From: Wolfiporia cocos | Taxonomy: Eukaryota; Basidiomycota; Agaricomycetes; Polyporales; Phaeolaceae | Assembly: GCA_029448655.1 (NCBI GenBank) | Contig: JACCLO010000017.1 | Coordinates: forward strand, 434,001-498,000 | Direction of reading: 5' to 3' | Length of the DNA stretch: 64,000 bases | Shown here: one piece after another, positions 43,188 to 54,400 of the stretch | Layout: each line of letters begins with the position of its first letter | Numbering within the stretch: position 1 is the stretch's first letter | Translations under genes and position numbers: made by a program | The notes under the pieces: generated by a model | Seen by the model: only the letters and a program-made list of their open reading frames with translations | Databases searched by the model: none | What the model was told of the DNA's origin: nothing

Positions 43188-43373
43188 TGTCATGGGACCT
43201 GGCTGAACCCATGGCCAAACCCATGAGAGTGATGTACCACTGCACCAAAAGGGCATCAATGACAGCTTGGCTGTCATTGTGTGTCTGCCTACTTATGTTG
43301 TTCATCTTCCCATGCTATGCTTGCCTCCCTCAGTGCCTGTCCCATGCCACACAAATCTGTGACATTACCTCCA
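43188..43373 (+). repeat. 186-bp repeat bounded by TGTCA and TGACA, copy 1
   Basis: Closely matches 44763-44939. Both copies start TGTCATGGGACCTGG and end ATCTGTGACA, so the outer five bases are inverted repeats. The centre holds a near-palindrome AATGACAGCTTGGCTGTCATT. No target duplication seen. A weaker third match lies near 47410-47460. Confidence 0.65.
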
Positions 43374-43387
43374 ATTCAAACTAAGCT

Positions 43388-44443
43388 TGACACAGACTTA
43401 CTGTCTATGTCTACCACCTAACCCCTAGACTCTAGGTGTCGCCCTCTATCGTGCTGATGAGGGACTTGCCTAAGTTGTAGTCCCAGACTAGCGAGGGTAG
43501 AGTGAAGTGGGTGGTGTCGCAGACAGCAGACAGGGAGATGAGATGAGTAAGACCGGGGGCACACACCCCCCAAGCCGAGTATCATTGGACTGAGGTTGTA
43601 AGACCTCAGTTGTGCATATTATATACATCAGGGGACCACTACACTAGAAGACGAGACCCTCCCTAAAGGCGTGGTCTGTGTGCGATATATGAAATTCCCC
43701 TATGTACTAGAACGTTCGCATATTAGTCATATTCGCATAATGAGATCATGTGTATAATTATCATATAATAAAGGGACGACCGTTGCGTGGGAACTGCCAT
43801 GTGCTTTTCCACGTGTGCCACGTGCTGTTCATCGTCCCATAGGGCTCGCGCCACTGACCCGGGGAGTTGGCCAGTGGATTCCCACGCCCGGCGCCTGCAA
43901 GGCGCGTTCAAATCCCTTCGACGAAAACTCGCGTTTCGTGCGTCCTCCCTGCGCTGTGCCACGGGGCTGTTGTAACGTAGATGGCCTGTACTGTAGATAC
44001 ACGCGATAAATTCAGGGAGTTTTTTGAGGCACCACACAATGTTACAAGCGAAGCGACGACGACACCGAGCATCAGCGAGGTGGAGGAAGTGGCTGAGCGG
44101 GCAGAGAACGAAGGACAGGTGCAGCAGGGTGATCACACACCCTGGAGGTTGGGTGGACTCATAATGTCTCCATCCAGTGTGTTTTTCCCTTATTCTATTA
44201 GTTATCTCACTTAAGTGACAATTGATATTCGTGGCGAAGCCATGGGTAATTAAACTCGTGTAACTAGGGGGCGGTGCCAGGCGCTACCTAGAGTCCACTG
44301 ATATCTGATCTAATCTACGTAAGGTCATGTGTTCACTGGCGTTGTGGATGTGGCTAAGGGGGAATCGCCACTAGGGGAGTGGATAAGGCCGTGTGTTCGA
44401 GCCCGGTAGGGGGGTGTATATTGAGGCCTAAAAATCCGTGACA
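43388..44443 (-). repeat. Solo LTR, TGTCACGG family (1056 bp), TSD AAGCT, with an internal insertion
   Basis: On the minus strand it begins TGTCACGG and ends CTGTGTCA, with perfect AAGCT duplications (43383-43387 and 44444-44448). Both ends align with the 531-base LTR at 1784-2314, including the GGCACCGCCCCCTA segment and the hairpin ACTGAGGT/ACCTCAGT (43589-43610). About 525 extra bases (roughly 43690-44240) interrupt the alignment. That insert is GC- and CpG-rich, without recognised coding sequence, and carries sequences resembling pol III box A (43868-43877) and box B (GTTCAAATCCC, 43906-43916). Confidence 0.8.
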
Positions 44444-44762
44444 AAGCTGTCCCAGCTTATCAAGTCTGAACTGAACAGACACTGGGTATTCAAAGTAGTT
44501 AGCCCCCGGTACTAAGCCTTCAAGTAGCAGTGTGACGTGGCAGGATTTTCCAAGGGTGGCACTGTTTCACCCTGAGGCTATCCACTAACCCCAATATTTA
44601 TCACCAGGTGCTTATATTACCACCAAGCGCTGAGTTTCTTTTAGGGGGTGTGACTTACCCAGGTTGAGAACTTGTCAAGACCCTTCAATGCCTGTCATGT
44701 GCCAGGGCTTTTCCCTAAGCCAAGGGCTTGATGACGATTTGAACTGGTGACCTATGGGTTAA

Positions 44763-44939
44763 TGTCATGGGACCTGGCTGAACCCACAGCCAAACCCATG
44801 AGAGCAATGTACCACTCCACCAAAAGGGCATCAATGACAGCTCAGCTGTCATTGTGGGTCCAGCTACTTATGTTGCTCATCTTCCCATGATACACGTGCA
44901 TCCCTCAGTGCCTGTCCCATGCCACACAAATCTGTGACA
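44763..44939 (+). repeat. 177-bp repeat bounded by TGTCA and TGACA, copy 2
   Basis: Second copy of the repeat at 43188-43373, with small deletions. The interval between the two copies (43374-44762) contains the solo LTR at 43388-44443 and 319 further bases (44444-44762) without a gene. Confidence 0.65.
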
Positions 44940-45428
44940 GATCCTCTATCACCCTCAAACGTAGTCATTCAAGGCTTGGAATATACTGGGCTTAGTTTCC
45001 TACATTTGAGAATGAGTATAAGACTTCTTGTTTGTACAACAAGGTCAAGCTGAAGAGCCTTGACACTAAGTACATGAATTTTATGTACTATGCTAGGTTT
45101 TAGGTGTCCTGTCTGTCCCAGATGTCACCAATACTATCTACACTATAGCCTGAAATATATGATAAGTATGTAGTGATATATCCGAAACAATAGATAGTAA
45201 TGATCGTAGCAGTTGAATGCTATCCATCAATCAGTCAATGATAAATATGAAATGATGACAGAGTTGGATCTGTCAGTCCTGAAACACACTCTATATGCTA
45301 ATACAACTGGGGATGTGCCTGGTAGAATCATGAGTAGCCAGGGGGGTTGGTTGTGCAACAGTTCCCTGTACCGTATTCATCCAGTGGTGAGTTCTGTCAG
45401 TATCTTTAAAAATAAAATGACCATAACA
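44940..45428 (-). repeat. Family A LTR fragment, decayed
   Basis: The minus strand aligns with the 5' two thirds of the Element A LTR. Its 5' end lies at 45428 (start TGTTATGG, from TGTTACGG) and its 3' third is missing beyond about 44940. CG to TG/CA changes are frequent, for example CTCGAC to CTTGAC and ATTCGCCCGG to ATTCATCCAG. Confidence 0.75.
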
Positions 45429-45719
45429 CATGTGACCAATAAGTGATATCTATGTCACATATTTTGTGACATTGGGTTTTATAGGAATTTTCTTTTAGTA
45501 TTTTGAGGTGTTTTTCTGGGTCTTCTATGCAACCCTACAGATCCCCAAACCCACAGGCACCCTCTCTAGCACCCACCACACAAGCTACAGGCTGATACAA
45601 AGTCCAATGCCCTTGGTGAGTGAAAATGGTCATGCAATTGACTGTGTTGTGGTGCAAGGTAGTGTCTTGAGGCCCCAGTCCAGTACACTAAGGTATGAAG
45701 CTTAGAGGTATACAATGAG

Positions 45720-46428
45720 TGTTACGGTTATTTTGATTTTTCAAATATCGACAGAACTCACCATGGGGCGAATACGATACAGGGACTTGTTGCGCAATCA
45801 ACTCCCCTGGCTACTCGTAACTCTACTGGGCGCATCCCCAGTTGTACTAGTCTATAGGGCGCGTTTCATCTTTGGCAGATCCCAACTCTGCCACCGTTTC
45901 ATGTTAATCGTCTGTTAGCTGATAGATGGCATTCAACCGCCATCATTCCTATCCATCGTCTCAGATATATCACTACATACCTATCAAACGTTTGGTACTA
46001 TAGCGTAGATAGTATCGGTGACATCTGGGACAGACTTGACCCCTGAAACCCAACGTAGTATATAAACTAATGTACCTACTGTCGAGGCTCTTCAGCTCGA
46101 CCTTGTTGTATAAACAAGAAGTCTTATACTCGTTCTCAAACGTAGGAAACTACGCTCAGTATTTCTCGCTCGAGCAACAGAACGACTAAGTCCTCGAAGT
46201 GCACACTGACTTCTCGGACTTAGGCGAGTCTTATATTCTATTAGACCCGCACCTGAACAGATTATATCCTCTAACGCGTATTGGATATTATATGATCTCC
46301 TAGGAACTTCACCTAGGACCTGAAGGCATCTAACGAGCATTTGCCTTGCATACGGCTATACGCCCACGTGCAGAAGAACGATCCATATTCGTGACTCGAA
46401 TATACGAACGGGTATTTGACCCGTAACA
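45720..46428 (+). repeat. Solo LTR, Family A (709 bp), TSD ATGAG
   Basis: TGTTACGG to CCCGTAACA with perfect ATGAG duplications (45715-45719 and 46429-46433). It is closer to the Element A LTR than the copies at 811 and 20334, so relatively young. Confidence 0.92.
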
Positions 46429-46488
46429 ATGAGAGGCATCAGAAGCATTACCACCCACTAGGGGTGATGGCCAAAATCATAGATCTGG

Positions 46489-46615
46489 GGAGTAGCCCCA
46501 GAGATGACTAACATATATACATGATAAGACTACATACAGACCACACATTTAGGGTGGACCTGCTGGAAGTAGCTAGCAATCATGTATATATGCTAGTCAT
46601 CTCTAGGGCTACTCC
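46489..46615. repeat. Long inverted repeat (37-base arms, 53-base spacer)
   Basis: 46489-46525 (starting GGAGTAGCCCCAGAGATG) is the near-perfect reverse complement of 46579-46615, with about two mismatches. It would form a long hairpin or could be a snap-back MITE. I found no target duplication. Confidence 0.6.
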
Positions 46616-46761
46616 TGTTACAATATCTTCTATGATGCCATACAGATTGACTATTGCTCAAGTATCTTCAGGTGTTATGAGTCAAATATACTTGTTGTCT
46701 GTGTTGCAGGCCTTGCAGTGAAAGACTGCCACAATGGCTGAGGTGCATTCTTGTGCTTTCT

Positions 46762-47268
46762 TGTCACAGATTTTGTGATGGTCCACTTCCAGTGGAATAA
46801 TAGAGGTTTTAGCTGTTTTCACCCTATTTACAGCATTTGGTGCCACACTGCCACTCAAGGTAGTGCCTTTGCAGTGCTTGCCTCCCTCACTAGCACCTAC
46901 AGCCACTGTATGTACACATACACAAACTGTTGATGTAGCATGGCCACATACATACTTATGTCAGCATACCGTGGAATGGTCATGCATAGTTAGTCAGTAG
47001 CTAGTGCACAGATCCCAGCCCTTTAGAGTAGGTCCTTAGTTACTGCTGAAGCACATGTATATACTGCATGTTGTCTGAGGTTGCACCTCAGACTCAACCT
47101 CTTGGCTAGGGGGTGCATCCTCTTGGGCTAATCTCAACCCTTGTGTGCCATGCCTGATGACATATCTCTCATTTTCCTCATTGTGCTAGACTGGGGGCCT
47201 TAGGGTATACTATGGGAGCTCTATGCCAGTATATACCCACTACACAGTGCAGGTATTAGTTTGTGTCA
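46762..47268 (+). repeat. Probable solo LTR (507 bp)
   Basis: TGTCACAG start and TTGTGTCA end; flanking TTTCT (46757-46761) and TGTCT (47269-47273) match at four of five bases. GTATATA near 47057 is followed by the perfect inverted repeat GTCTGAGGT/ACCTCAGAC (47073-47093). Confidence 0.55.
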
Positions 47269-47283
47269 TGTCTGTGTCACAGA

Positions 47284-47309
47284 CCTCACAGTGAGAGATC
47301 ACTGTGAGG
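47284..47309. repeat. Perfect hairpin, 11-bp stem and GAGA loop
   Basis: CCTCACAGTGA at 47284-47294 and TCACTGTGAGG at 47299-47309. It lies ten bases after a TGTCACAG that could be another LTR start; its role is unknown. Confidence 0.6.
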
Positions 47310-47479
47310 GTTGTAGCATGCTCCTGTCATGGTTTCAGCTACATGGTTTCAGCTGCAGTCCCAGGATGGCTGGCCTATGATGGAAAGATTAGTGCTTGAC
47401 ATGCATTACAACCCTTTTAGCCAAAAGGGCCACAATGACAGCTTAGCTGTCAAGCTGGGACTCACTATATATGCTGCTC

Positions 47480-47871
47480 TGTCACAGATTATTCTGCGAC
47501 ATGGGCACATGACTTGTTTACTTACATTTCTTGGGGTATTTACTTACATATGTACTTGTTTTACTTAACGGTTAACCTTTGGCTTATGTAAGCACAGCAT
47601 GTGACTATCCATGTGATACTGTAGTGCACAGACCATTACGTTAGGGTAGTCACTTAGTTACCTGCTGCGCACCGCTCATGTATATAAGCTAGAGGCATGA
47701 GGTCTTACAACCTCATGCTTGACATTCTTCAGCTTGGGGCGAGGCCCCCTTTACTTGATCTCAGTGTGCTAGTCTGTGTCCAATCTCTCCATTATACGAC
47801 ATTGGGCCATACGGCCTACCTCAAGCAGATGCCACATTACAGGCGTTAGATGCTAGGCAAGTTCTGTGCCA
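47480..47871 (+). repeat. Solo LTR (392 bp), TSD TGCTC
   Basis: Starts TGTCACAGATTATTC and ends TTCTGTGCCA, with perfect TGCTC duplications (47475-47479 and 47872-47876). TATATAA at 47681-47687, then inverted repeat GCATGAGGT (47695-47703) / ACCTCATGC (47710-47718) around CTTACA. Confidence 0.75.
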
Positions 47872-48009
47872 TGCTCAAACTCCCATGCTGGGTGCCTATT
47901 CTCGGCATAGCATATTTCCAGCATTAGTACACTATTAATAACTGTGTCAAGGCCTGTGATTATCACATTGTAGCACATATGTTTAGCCTTAGGGGTCAAG
48001 CCCTATAAT

Positions 48010-48270
48010 CTGTGACAGCTCCTAAGTCAGTAGACTCTTGTGGAGTTGGATAGTCTTCAAGTCCTAGGTCCAGACTCTCGTATACTTGTCATGAGCTCAA
48101 GAAATATTGCTGAGCTTAGGTTCCCCTAAGTTCAAGAGTGAGTATAAGACCCTTGTATTACAACAAGGTCAAGCTGAGGACTCAACAATTATCTACCAGG
48201 GTATATATTCATTGCTAAGTATTGTTGATCCTGTCCAAGACCTGATGCTTCTACTACTATGATAGGGTTA
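48010..48270 (-). repeat. Family A-like LTR relic
   Basis: Contains, on the minus strand, the CTCAGCTTGACCTTGTTG and GTCTTATACTC-type segments around the transcription start of Family A LTRs. Ends are not definable and the copy is heavily decayed. Confidence 0.45.
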
Positions 48271-48349
48271 ATCAATGTCACAGAATTTTCTGGGACTAGC
48301 AATTTTCTGTGAACTATAGCAATTTATCCGGAATTACCATGTCTAACTA

Positions 48350-48929
48350 TGACACAGACTCACGGACGTCTGTGGGACCGGCCCTGCCAGGGATCCAACC
48401 TGCCAGATGAGCAACAACTGCACTTGCCAGCGGTGACTCAAGTCCAGATGGCAGAGGTTGACAAGGCCTCCTCAGGCCAGGAGCGACATAGTGGGTGGGC
48501 ATGACACACAGACTAGCAAGTCAGAGACCAAGCAGTAAGGACTGCACCGCACACAGAGAGGTCAGGAGAAAGGGGCCTAAGCCCATTGACGAGAATCTTA
48601 GAGATGGGTTGTAAGACTGCATCTCGTCATACTTATATACATGAGGTAGCACCGAGTGGTCTAGCCCTAAAGTAATGGCCTGTAGACACTAGCTAAAGGT
48701 CATATGACAAGTAACTACCTGTAATGTAACATGTACATACTGTGACCGTAACATGAGTACCTGAGGCGCATGCTACCCTACAGCGCTAATCTAATAGTCA
48801 GGTGGTCTGATAAGATAACTGGAGCGGACGTGGAGGAAAGCGAGCAAGATAAAGACTTAGCCCCACACCTAGAGGGGCTTCTTCCAGCTAACGAGGGATG
48901 TCGAGACCCCCTAGAGGCGTTCTGTGACA
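48350..48929 (-). repeat. Solo LTR (580 bp), TSD AACTA
   Basis: On the plus strand TGACACAGACT to CTGTGACA, the reverse complement of a TGTCA-type LTR, with perfect AACTA duplications (48345-48349 and 48930-48934). The minus strand has TATATAAG near 48632-48639, followed by a decayed inverted repeat. Confidence 0.82.
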
Positions 48930-48934
48930 AACTA

Positions 48935-49735
48935 CATGTTATCCATGGGTTATCCCATATTGCCAACCCTTACCACTTACATAATGTAACAACACGCTAC
49001 TAAGCCTATGTGACTCAGCATTACATGCTAGTCAGAACTCATGTGTCATTCCAATGTCATAGCTACAGCCATCATTGCCCCAGCTCCAGACCTTTGACCA
49101 CATAGCAATGTCACCATCAGCAACTGCCAATGGTATTGCATCATAGTCCAGACTTAGCTATGTCATTGCTACATCAACCAGTCCAGCCCTCCAGGCCAGA
49201 CCATTGCATCATAAGGTCCTAGACCATAATGATGTCACACACGCGCCATCCTAACAACAGAATGGCATCATAGCATAATAATAGCCTTATGGCATTATTG
49301 CTATTGGTCAAGCACATGCGGACCGCCCTCTGGGCTCCAGCACTTGCAGAGCCCTGGGCTTCTAGCCTTTTGGCAGAGTCCAATCCCTGGCCCTAGGCCA
49401 CTCCGTCATCACCTGTTACCATTTGGTCCGGTCTATGATATCACACCCTAGATACTGTCCTTAGTAATGACACTAGGAAGAGCCAATGGGATTTATGACT
49501 TAGCACTTTGCATTAGTCATCCTGCATATCTGGCCTATGGAAGATTGTCACAAATCTAATATTCCCTTGTATTTACATCTGTGTGCCTGTACGGCATGAT
49601 CTTATCATAGATTAGATAGGTTTTCCATATCTTATCTTGTAGGTCAGGTGTACATTACATAGTGATGTGACTTAGTTACATAGGTCGTCACCCTGTGGTT
49701 ACTACGCACGGACTCTGACACAGATAGACTGTGGG
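48935..49735. other. Gene-free spacer
   Basis: No supported feature. CpG-poor sequence with a TpG/CpA excess by eye. Confidence 0.5.
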
Positions 49736-50090
49736 GACTCACTTTACTCGACTGGAAAGCTTGAGGGGCTTGTAAGCAAGGTGAGGAGGTCTAGGAGCGC
49801 AGCAAGAGTGATTTGCAGGAGTGTGAATGCAAGAGAACAAATCTAAAGAATAGCATAGTGCTATTCCTACTTATATACATGTAGCAACAGCAGCCGGTAA
49901 TGGCTTGCCCTAAAGTACTGGGTCTGTGTGCTCATACAGAAATTATGGCTAAGTCATAAACTACAATAGACCATGTGTGCCGGTAATGGCTGCACCAATA
50001 AGAAACATGTTTTGGACCAGTAGGTCTGCGTTGACGTTGTGGCTACAAAGGTTTGTAAGCCTAGTAAGCATGATGACATATGCCGGTATC

Positions 50091-51203
50091 TGTTACAGAT
50101 CAAATATCCGTTCAGCTGAAATAACTAAGTCGAGTTACTCAGCGTATTGTCACAGATCTGCTCTGTGGCGTCGCCCTGCTATTTTTTAGGTATTTTACGG
50201 GGCATTTACGATGTACGGCGGCCTCTGGATCCTACGGTAGCACCTCCACGTCCCTCCCTCTCACGTTAGACACCTGACCTAGTAGATACTGATAAGATAA
50301 TATGTACGCGTGTGCTCGGGGTACGCGCTTATCCCATCACATTACGGGCACAGTATGTACATGATACATTACGGTAGTCACATATCACATGGACCTTTAG
50401 TTAGTGCGCACGGGCCGCTACTTTAGGGAACGCCATTACAGGCTGACTCGCATGTATATAATGTATGACAGAATGAGGCTTACTCCTCATTCTTAGGATT
50501 CTACGACTTTGGGCACAAAGGCCCATTCCTCTCCTTCACTGTGCGCCTGCGCCTGTCGGTCCCAACATGCTTGTCTCTCTCTAAGCAAGCTAGTCTGTGT
50601 AGTGACACCAAACTGCCTGACTCGCTGCCTTACGTCCACTTGCCGCTGGAGACTAGGAGTTAGAGCATTAGGGGTTCTCCACTAGTGCAGTCCCACAGTC
50701 CGGTGAGACTGTGTCATGTATCGAGTAGCGCACTACTCGTCGGACTCAGCAGAGTCGAGCATCGATATACTAGCTGCAGGCTTAATTGCTCAAGCCCTTG
50801 AGAACGAATATAGGATCCTTGTAATTTCAACAAGGTCGAGCTGAGGAACTCAACCAGTATTTACAGGGGTTTTTATACTACGATTCTGTAATTGGGGTCA
50901 TAGTGTCTTTGGTACTGTTACCACTAAGTCCATAAGGCTAGTATGCTACGATAACTAAGCTGAAACGTTGTGGTTGGGTGCAACAGTGGCTAAAACACAG
51001 AAGCTTTGTGGTTAGACACGAGATATCAACTAGAACCTGATACGCCGTGAGACCATGGGCATAGGGCTGTTGTACATGAAACAGGGGTTGCTGGTTGAAC
51101 AGGGGACCCTAGAAATAGTCACATGATACGGTGGTTGAACACTAAGTCCTCTTCTCCAGTGAGGTGTCAAAGATAATCAAATAATCATGTACGGACCGTA
51201 ACA
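50091..51203 (-). repeat. Family A-like solo LTR inside Element D's LTR, TSD GTATC
   Basis: Plus-strand ends TGTTACAG and CCGTAACA with perfect GTATC duplications (50086-50090 and 51204-51208). It contains the Family A-like GAACGAATATAGGATCCTTG...CAACAAGGTCGAGCTGAG region near 50805-50845. It is itself interrupted by 50148-50716; net length about 539 bases. Confidence 0.82.
50148..50716 (+). repeat. Solo LTR (569 bp) nested in the previous LTR, TSD CGTAT/TGTAT
   Basis: TGTCACAGATC start and CTGTGTCA end; flanks CGTAT (50143-50147) and TGTAT (50717-50721), one mismatch. TATATAA at 50455-50461, then inverted repeat AGAATGAGG (50470-50478) / CCTCATTCT (50485-50493) around CTTACT. Confidence 0.8.
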
Positions 51204-51458
51204 GTATCGGGATATGAGTCATCTAGGAGGTAGGCTTGTGATGAACCTGCAGGCTGCTTATGTGTAGTACATTACTAGTGTGTTATGTACGTGATGTTTG
51301 TGTGCATGTACGTGTCTATGGGTGCTTAGAGCAGCAAGCTTGAATATGCTCGCAGAAATGCAGGAAAAAAGGTAAAAAAATACAGGAAAATTCGTAGAAT
51401 GTCCCAGATCTGTGACATTACCCCCTCTTCAAGACCTTCGTCCGGAAAAGTGGTCTAC

Positions 51459-54400
51459 TCATTTCCCAGTGGATCCAAAAGCACCAGTACCTCGCTTTGT
51501 TTTGCGGGATTCGAAGTATCCTTTGCCGTGAAGCATGATGTGAGGGTCTTTTGCTACATCACAGATCAATTGAGCGATCTTATCTCCTGCTTTGATATCA
51601 TATAACGTGTCACTATGATTTCTCAGGATTATGATTACTTCTCCCTGATAGTCGTGATTGATAACACCGGCCATAACGTCTATGCCTTTGCGCACTAGGC
51701 TAGACCGTGGGGCAATGCGTCCATAGGTGCTGAAAGGAACTTGAATCAGCTTGGTCTTGAATTCTGCCTGCCCATGTGCAGGTAGAACATCACCAGTAGC
51801 TGTAAAAAATCAAAGCTGACGGAGTTGTCAGTTCCTTTTTCCGGCATGTGTCCACCTGGACCGATCTCGATTTTCAGGTTGGTGTTTTGGTTGATGTCAG
51901 CTGACATCCATGCCCCTTCAAGATGACGGACCATTTTATGCCTGGGCTCATTTTTGTGATCATCACAGTACTGGGGCCAGTCGTCTGGCCAGACACATTC
52001 GTCTGCTTCCCAGTCATCACTATCAGGGTTGGACACGTGCACTATTTCTTTTCTCCAAAGGGATCAGTGAAGCGGTTGGTCCAGCATAGGTACCATGTGT
52101 TTTGCCTTGTATTCCTTCAGAAGATCAAAAGCTGTGGCGAGTTCCGATTCCGGAAGCCAGGAACCGTCATTAATACCAAATCCTTTCCATCTGATGCAAT
52201 ATTCGACTTTTCCAGCCCTAAGACAGTGATCGACTATGGATTTTATTTCCCATTTTTCTTCACCATCAACCATTTCTGGTTGAGGTTCTGGCTTATTTTG
52301 GATCATGGGATCCCTGTACATGACCAGCTTTGAGGTGTGGAATATGGGGTGATATGCCCTGTATTGTTCATCCATGTGCACCCTAAAGGTAACCGGGGAT
52401 AGTTTCTCAACACTATCTTAAATGGACCTAGATAGTGTGGGCTGAGATTCCTTTCGGTATCTTGCCAGCTACGGGCATCAATGAGAACCTTATCGCCGAC
52501 TCTGAAGGGTATGGCGCATATTCCTTGGTCATAATACCAGGTCCAGCGCTCGGCTGCTAATTTCATAGCGGCTTTTGCCTGATCCTGTGCTGCCCATCTT
52601 TTGTAAGCAACTTGATTCAAGTCCGTGTATTGAGTCGGTCTCAAATCAGTTGGTCCTGCATTGGGGTGCCTTCCATATTCCACATAGAATGGGCTGTTCT
52701 TAGTAGATTCGCTTGCTGCATTGTTGTATGCAAACTTGGCCGTCAGTAGGTAATATACCCAGTTGTCCTTTTGGATAACATCTATGTAGCATCGTATATA
52801 TTGTTCCAGGACTTGGTTAATTCTTTCCGTTTGACCGTTGGCTTGTGGGTGATAGGCGGTGGTCATAGATTGTTGAATTCCCAATTGTTCGCACCATCCT
52901 TTGAACAGTGCTGATGCGAATTGTGGGCCTCTATCCGATATAATCTGCTTAGGTAAGCCATGTATCGGGTATACCCGGAGGTATAAGAGGTTTGCTAATT
53001 TGTTTGCCGTCAGACAGTCATTGGTCAGGATAAAGCATGCACGCTTGGTTAATCGGTCCACTATTACCATTATGGCATTGAAATCTTTATTGATGCCTGA
53101 TGGTGGTAGATGGACGATAAGATCTATTGTGACCATGTCCCATGGTGCTTTGGGAACTGGAAGCGGTTGCAGGGGTCTGTGTGGAAGCTGATTGCAGTTC
53201 TTCATCTGCTGACATGTGTCACAGCCTTCCATGTATTGCTTGATGTAATTAGACATTCCAGGCCACCAGTAGTTACGTGTGAGAAGTTCATACATTTTCC
53301 AATGTCCAAAGTGTCCGGCAGTTGTGTGATCATGATGCAACTCCAAGACCTTCCTTCTCAGGTCTGCTGGTTCCTTTGGAACGTACACCTTTCCTCTTCT
53401 GAGGAGAAGTCCAGCCTCCATATTCCATTTCTTGAGGTCCTTTCCAAACTCTTTAGGGCCACTTTTCAGCAGTTCCCTATAATCCTTAGTGATTTGGTCG
53501 TTAAGGAGAGCTTGTCAGATTTCTTGGAGTAGGTCTTCATCACCGCTTGTGACTTCTTGATGCGTGGCTTCTAGCACACAAACCATAAAATATTCCGGTT
53601 TCAACAAAGTCTGATCGCGATTATTGAGTTCCACCCCCTCCTCATGGTCTGGCCTCCGTGACAGAGGGTTGGCTGTTAGCATCATCTTACCCAGCTTATG
53701 AAGCATTGTGAAGTTGAACCTTGTCAGATAAAGACTTCACCTTGCTTGTCTTCAGGTTAGTCGTTGGGCCGATTTGAAATAAGTCAGGTTCAAGTGATCC
53801 GACCATATTTCAAATTTGTGCGGGTGACCTTCCAGATAATGTCTCCATTCTTCCAGCGTGCATATTATCACTAGCAATTCAATATCGTAAATCTCGTAGT
53901 TCCATTCAGGGGTGGAAAGAGACTTCGAATAGAATGCTACTGGGTGCCAGAGGTTGTCTTCTGAAGAGAATTGTGACAAGACGGCGCCAGTTGCGAAGTC
54001 AGAAGCATCTGCTTCTATATGGAAAGGGGATTCCAAATCTGGGATCCTGAGAGTCGGTGTGGTGGTAAAGGCTTCTTTCAGGGTATTGAGGGCCTTTTCC
54101 TGCACTTCTCTCCATTGCCAGGAGACATTCTTTTTGGAAAGTTCCATAAGGGGTTTCACTATCTTAGAGAAATCCTTAACAAATCTCTGATAGTAGTTTG
54201 CTAACACAATGAATGCTTGCACATCCTTCACCTTGGCAGGTGTGGGCCAGTCTAGAACTGCTGAAACCTTCTTTTGGTCCATTTCAACTTTTCCCTTAGA
54301 GATTACCATCCCTAGGTATTCGACGCTACTTTGTTCAAAAAGCACTTTTCCGGTTTAGCGAAGAGGTCATTATCTTGCAGCCGTTGTAGTACTTCTTTCT

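Larger units (their letters stand above)
49736..51417 (-). repeat. Element D 3' LTR, interrupted by a nested LTR pair
   Basis: The two ends (49736-50090 and 51209-51417) align with Element C's LTR. They include the R-region partner AGATTTGTTCT (minus strand, 49834-49844) and an adjacent inverted repeat GAATAGCA/TGCTATTC (49848-49866). The interruption is 50091-51203 with its GTATC duplication. Net LTR length is about 564 bases. Confidence 0.85.

Noticed and set aside
43868..43916. Possible tRNA gene
   Set aside because: Box-like motifs exist but T and acceptor stems do not pair; kept only as a possible SINE signal.
43721..44136. 137-codon minus ORF within the insert of the solo LTR
   Set aside because: Arg-rich, no motif, probably a chance frame in GC-rich DNA.
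44351..44404. Box A/box B-like pair suggesting a tRNA gene
   Set aside because: The segment aligns with ordinary LTR sequence of the copy at 1784-2314 and does not fold into a cloverleaf that I can draw.
47329..47568. 79-codon ORF
   Set aside because: Crosses an LTR start and has no recognisable content.
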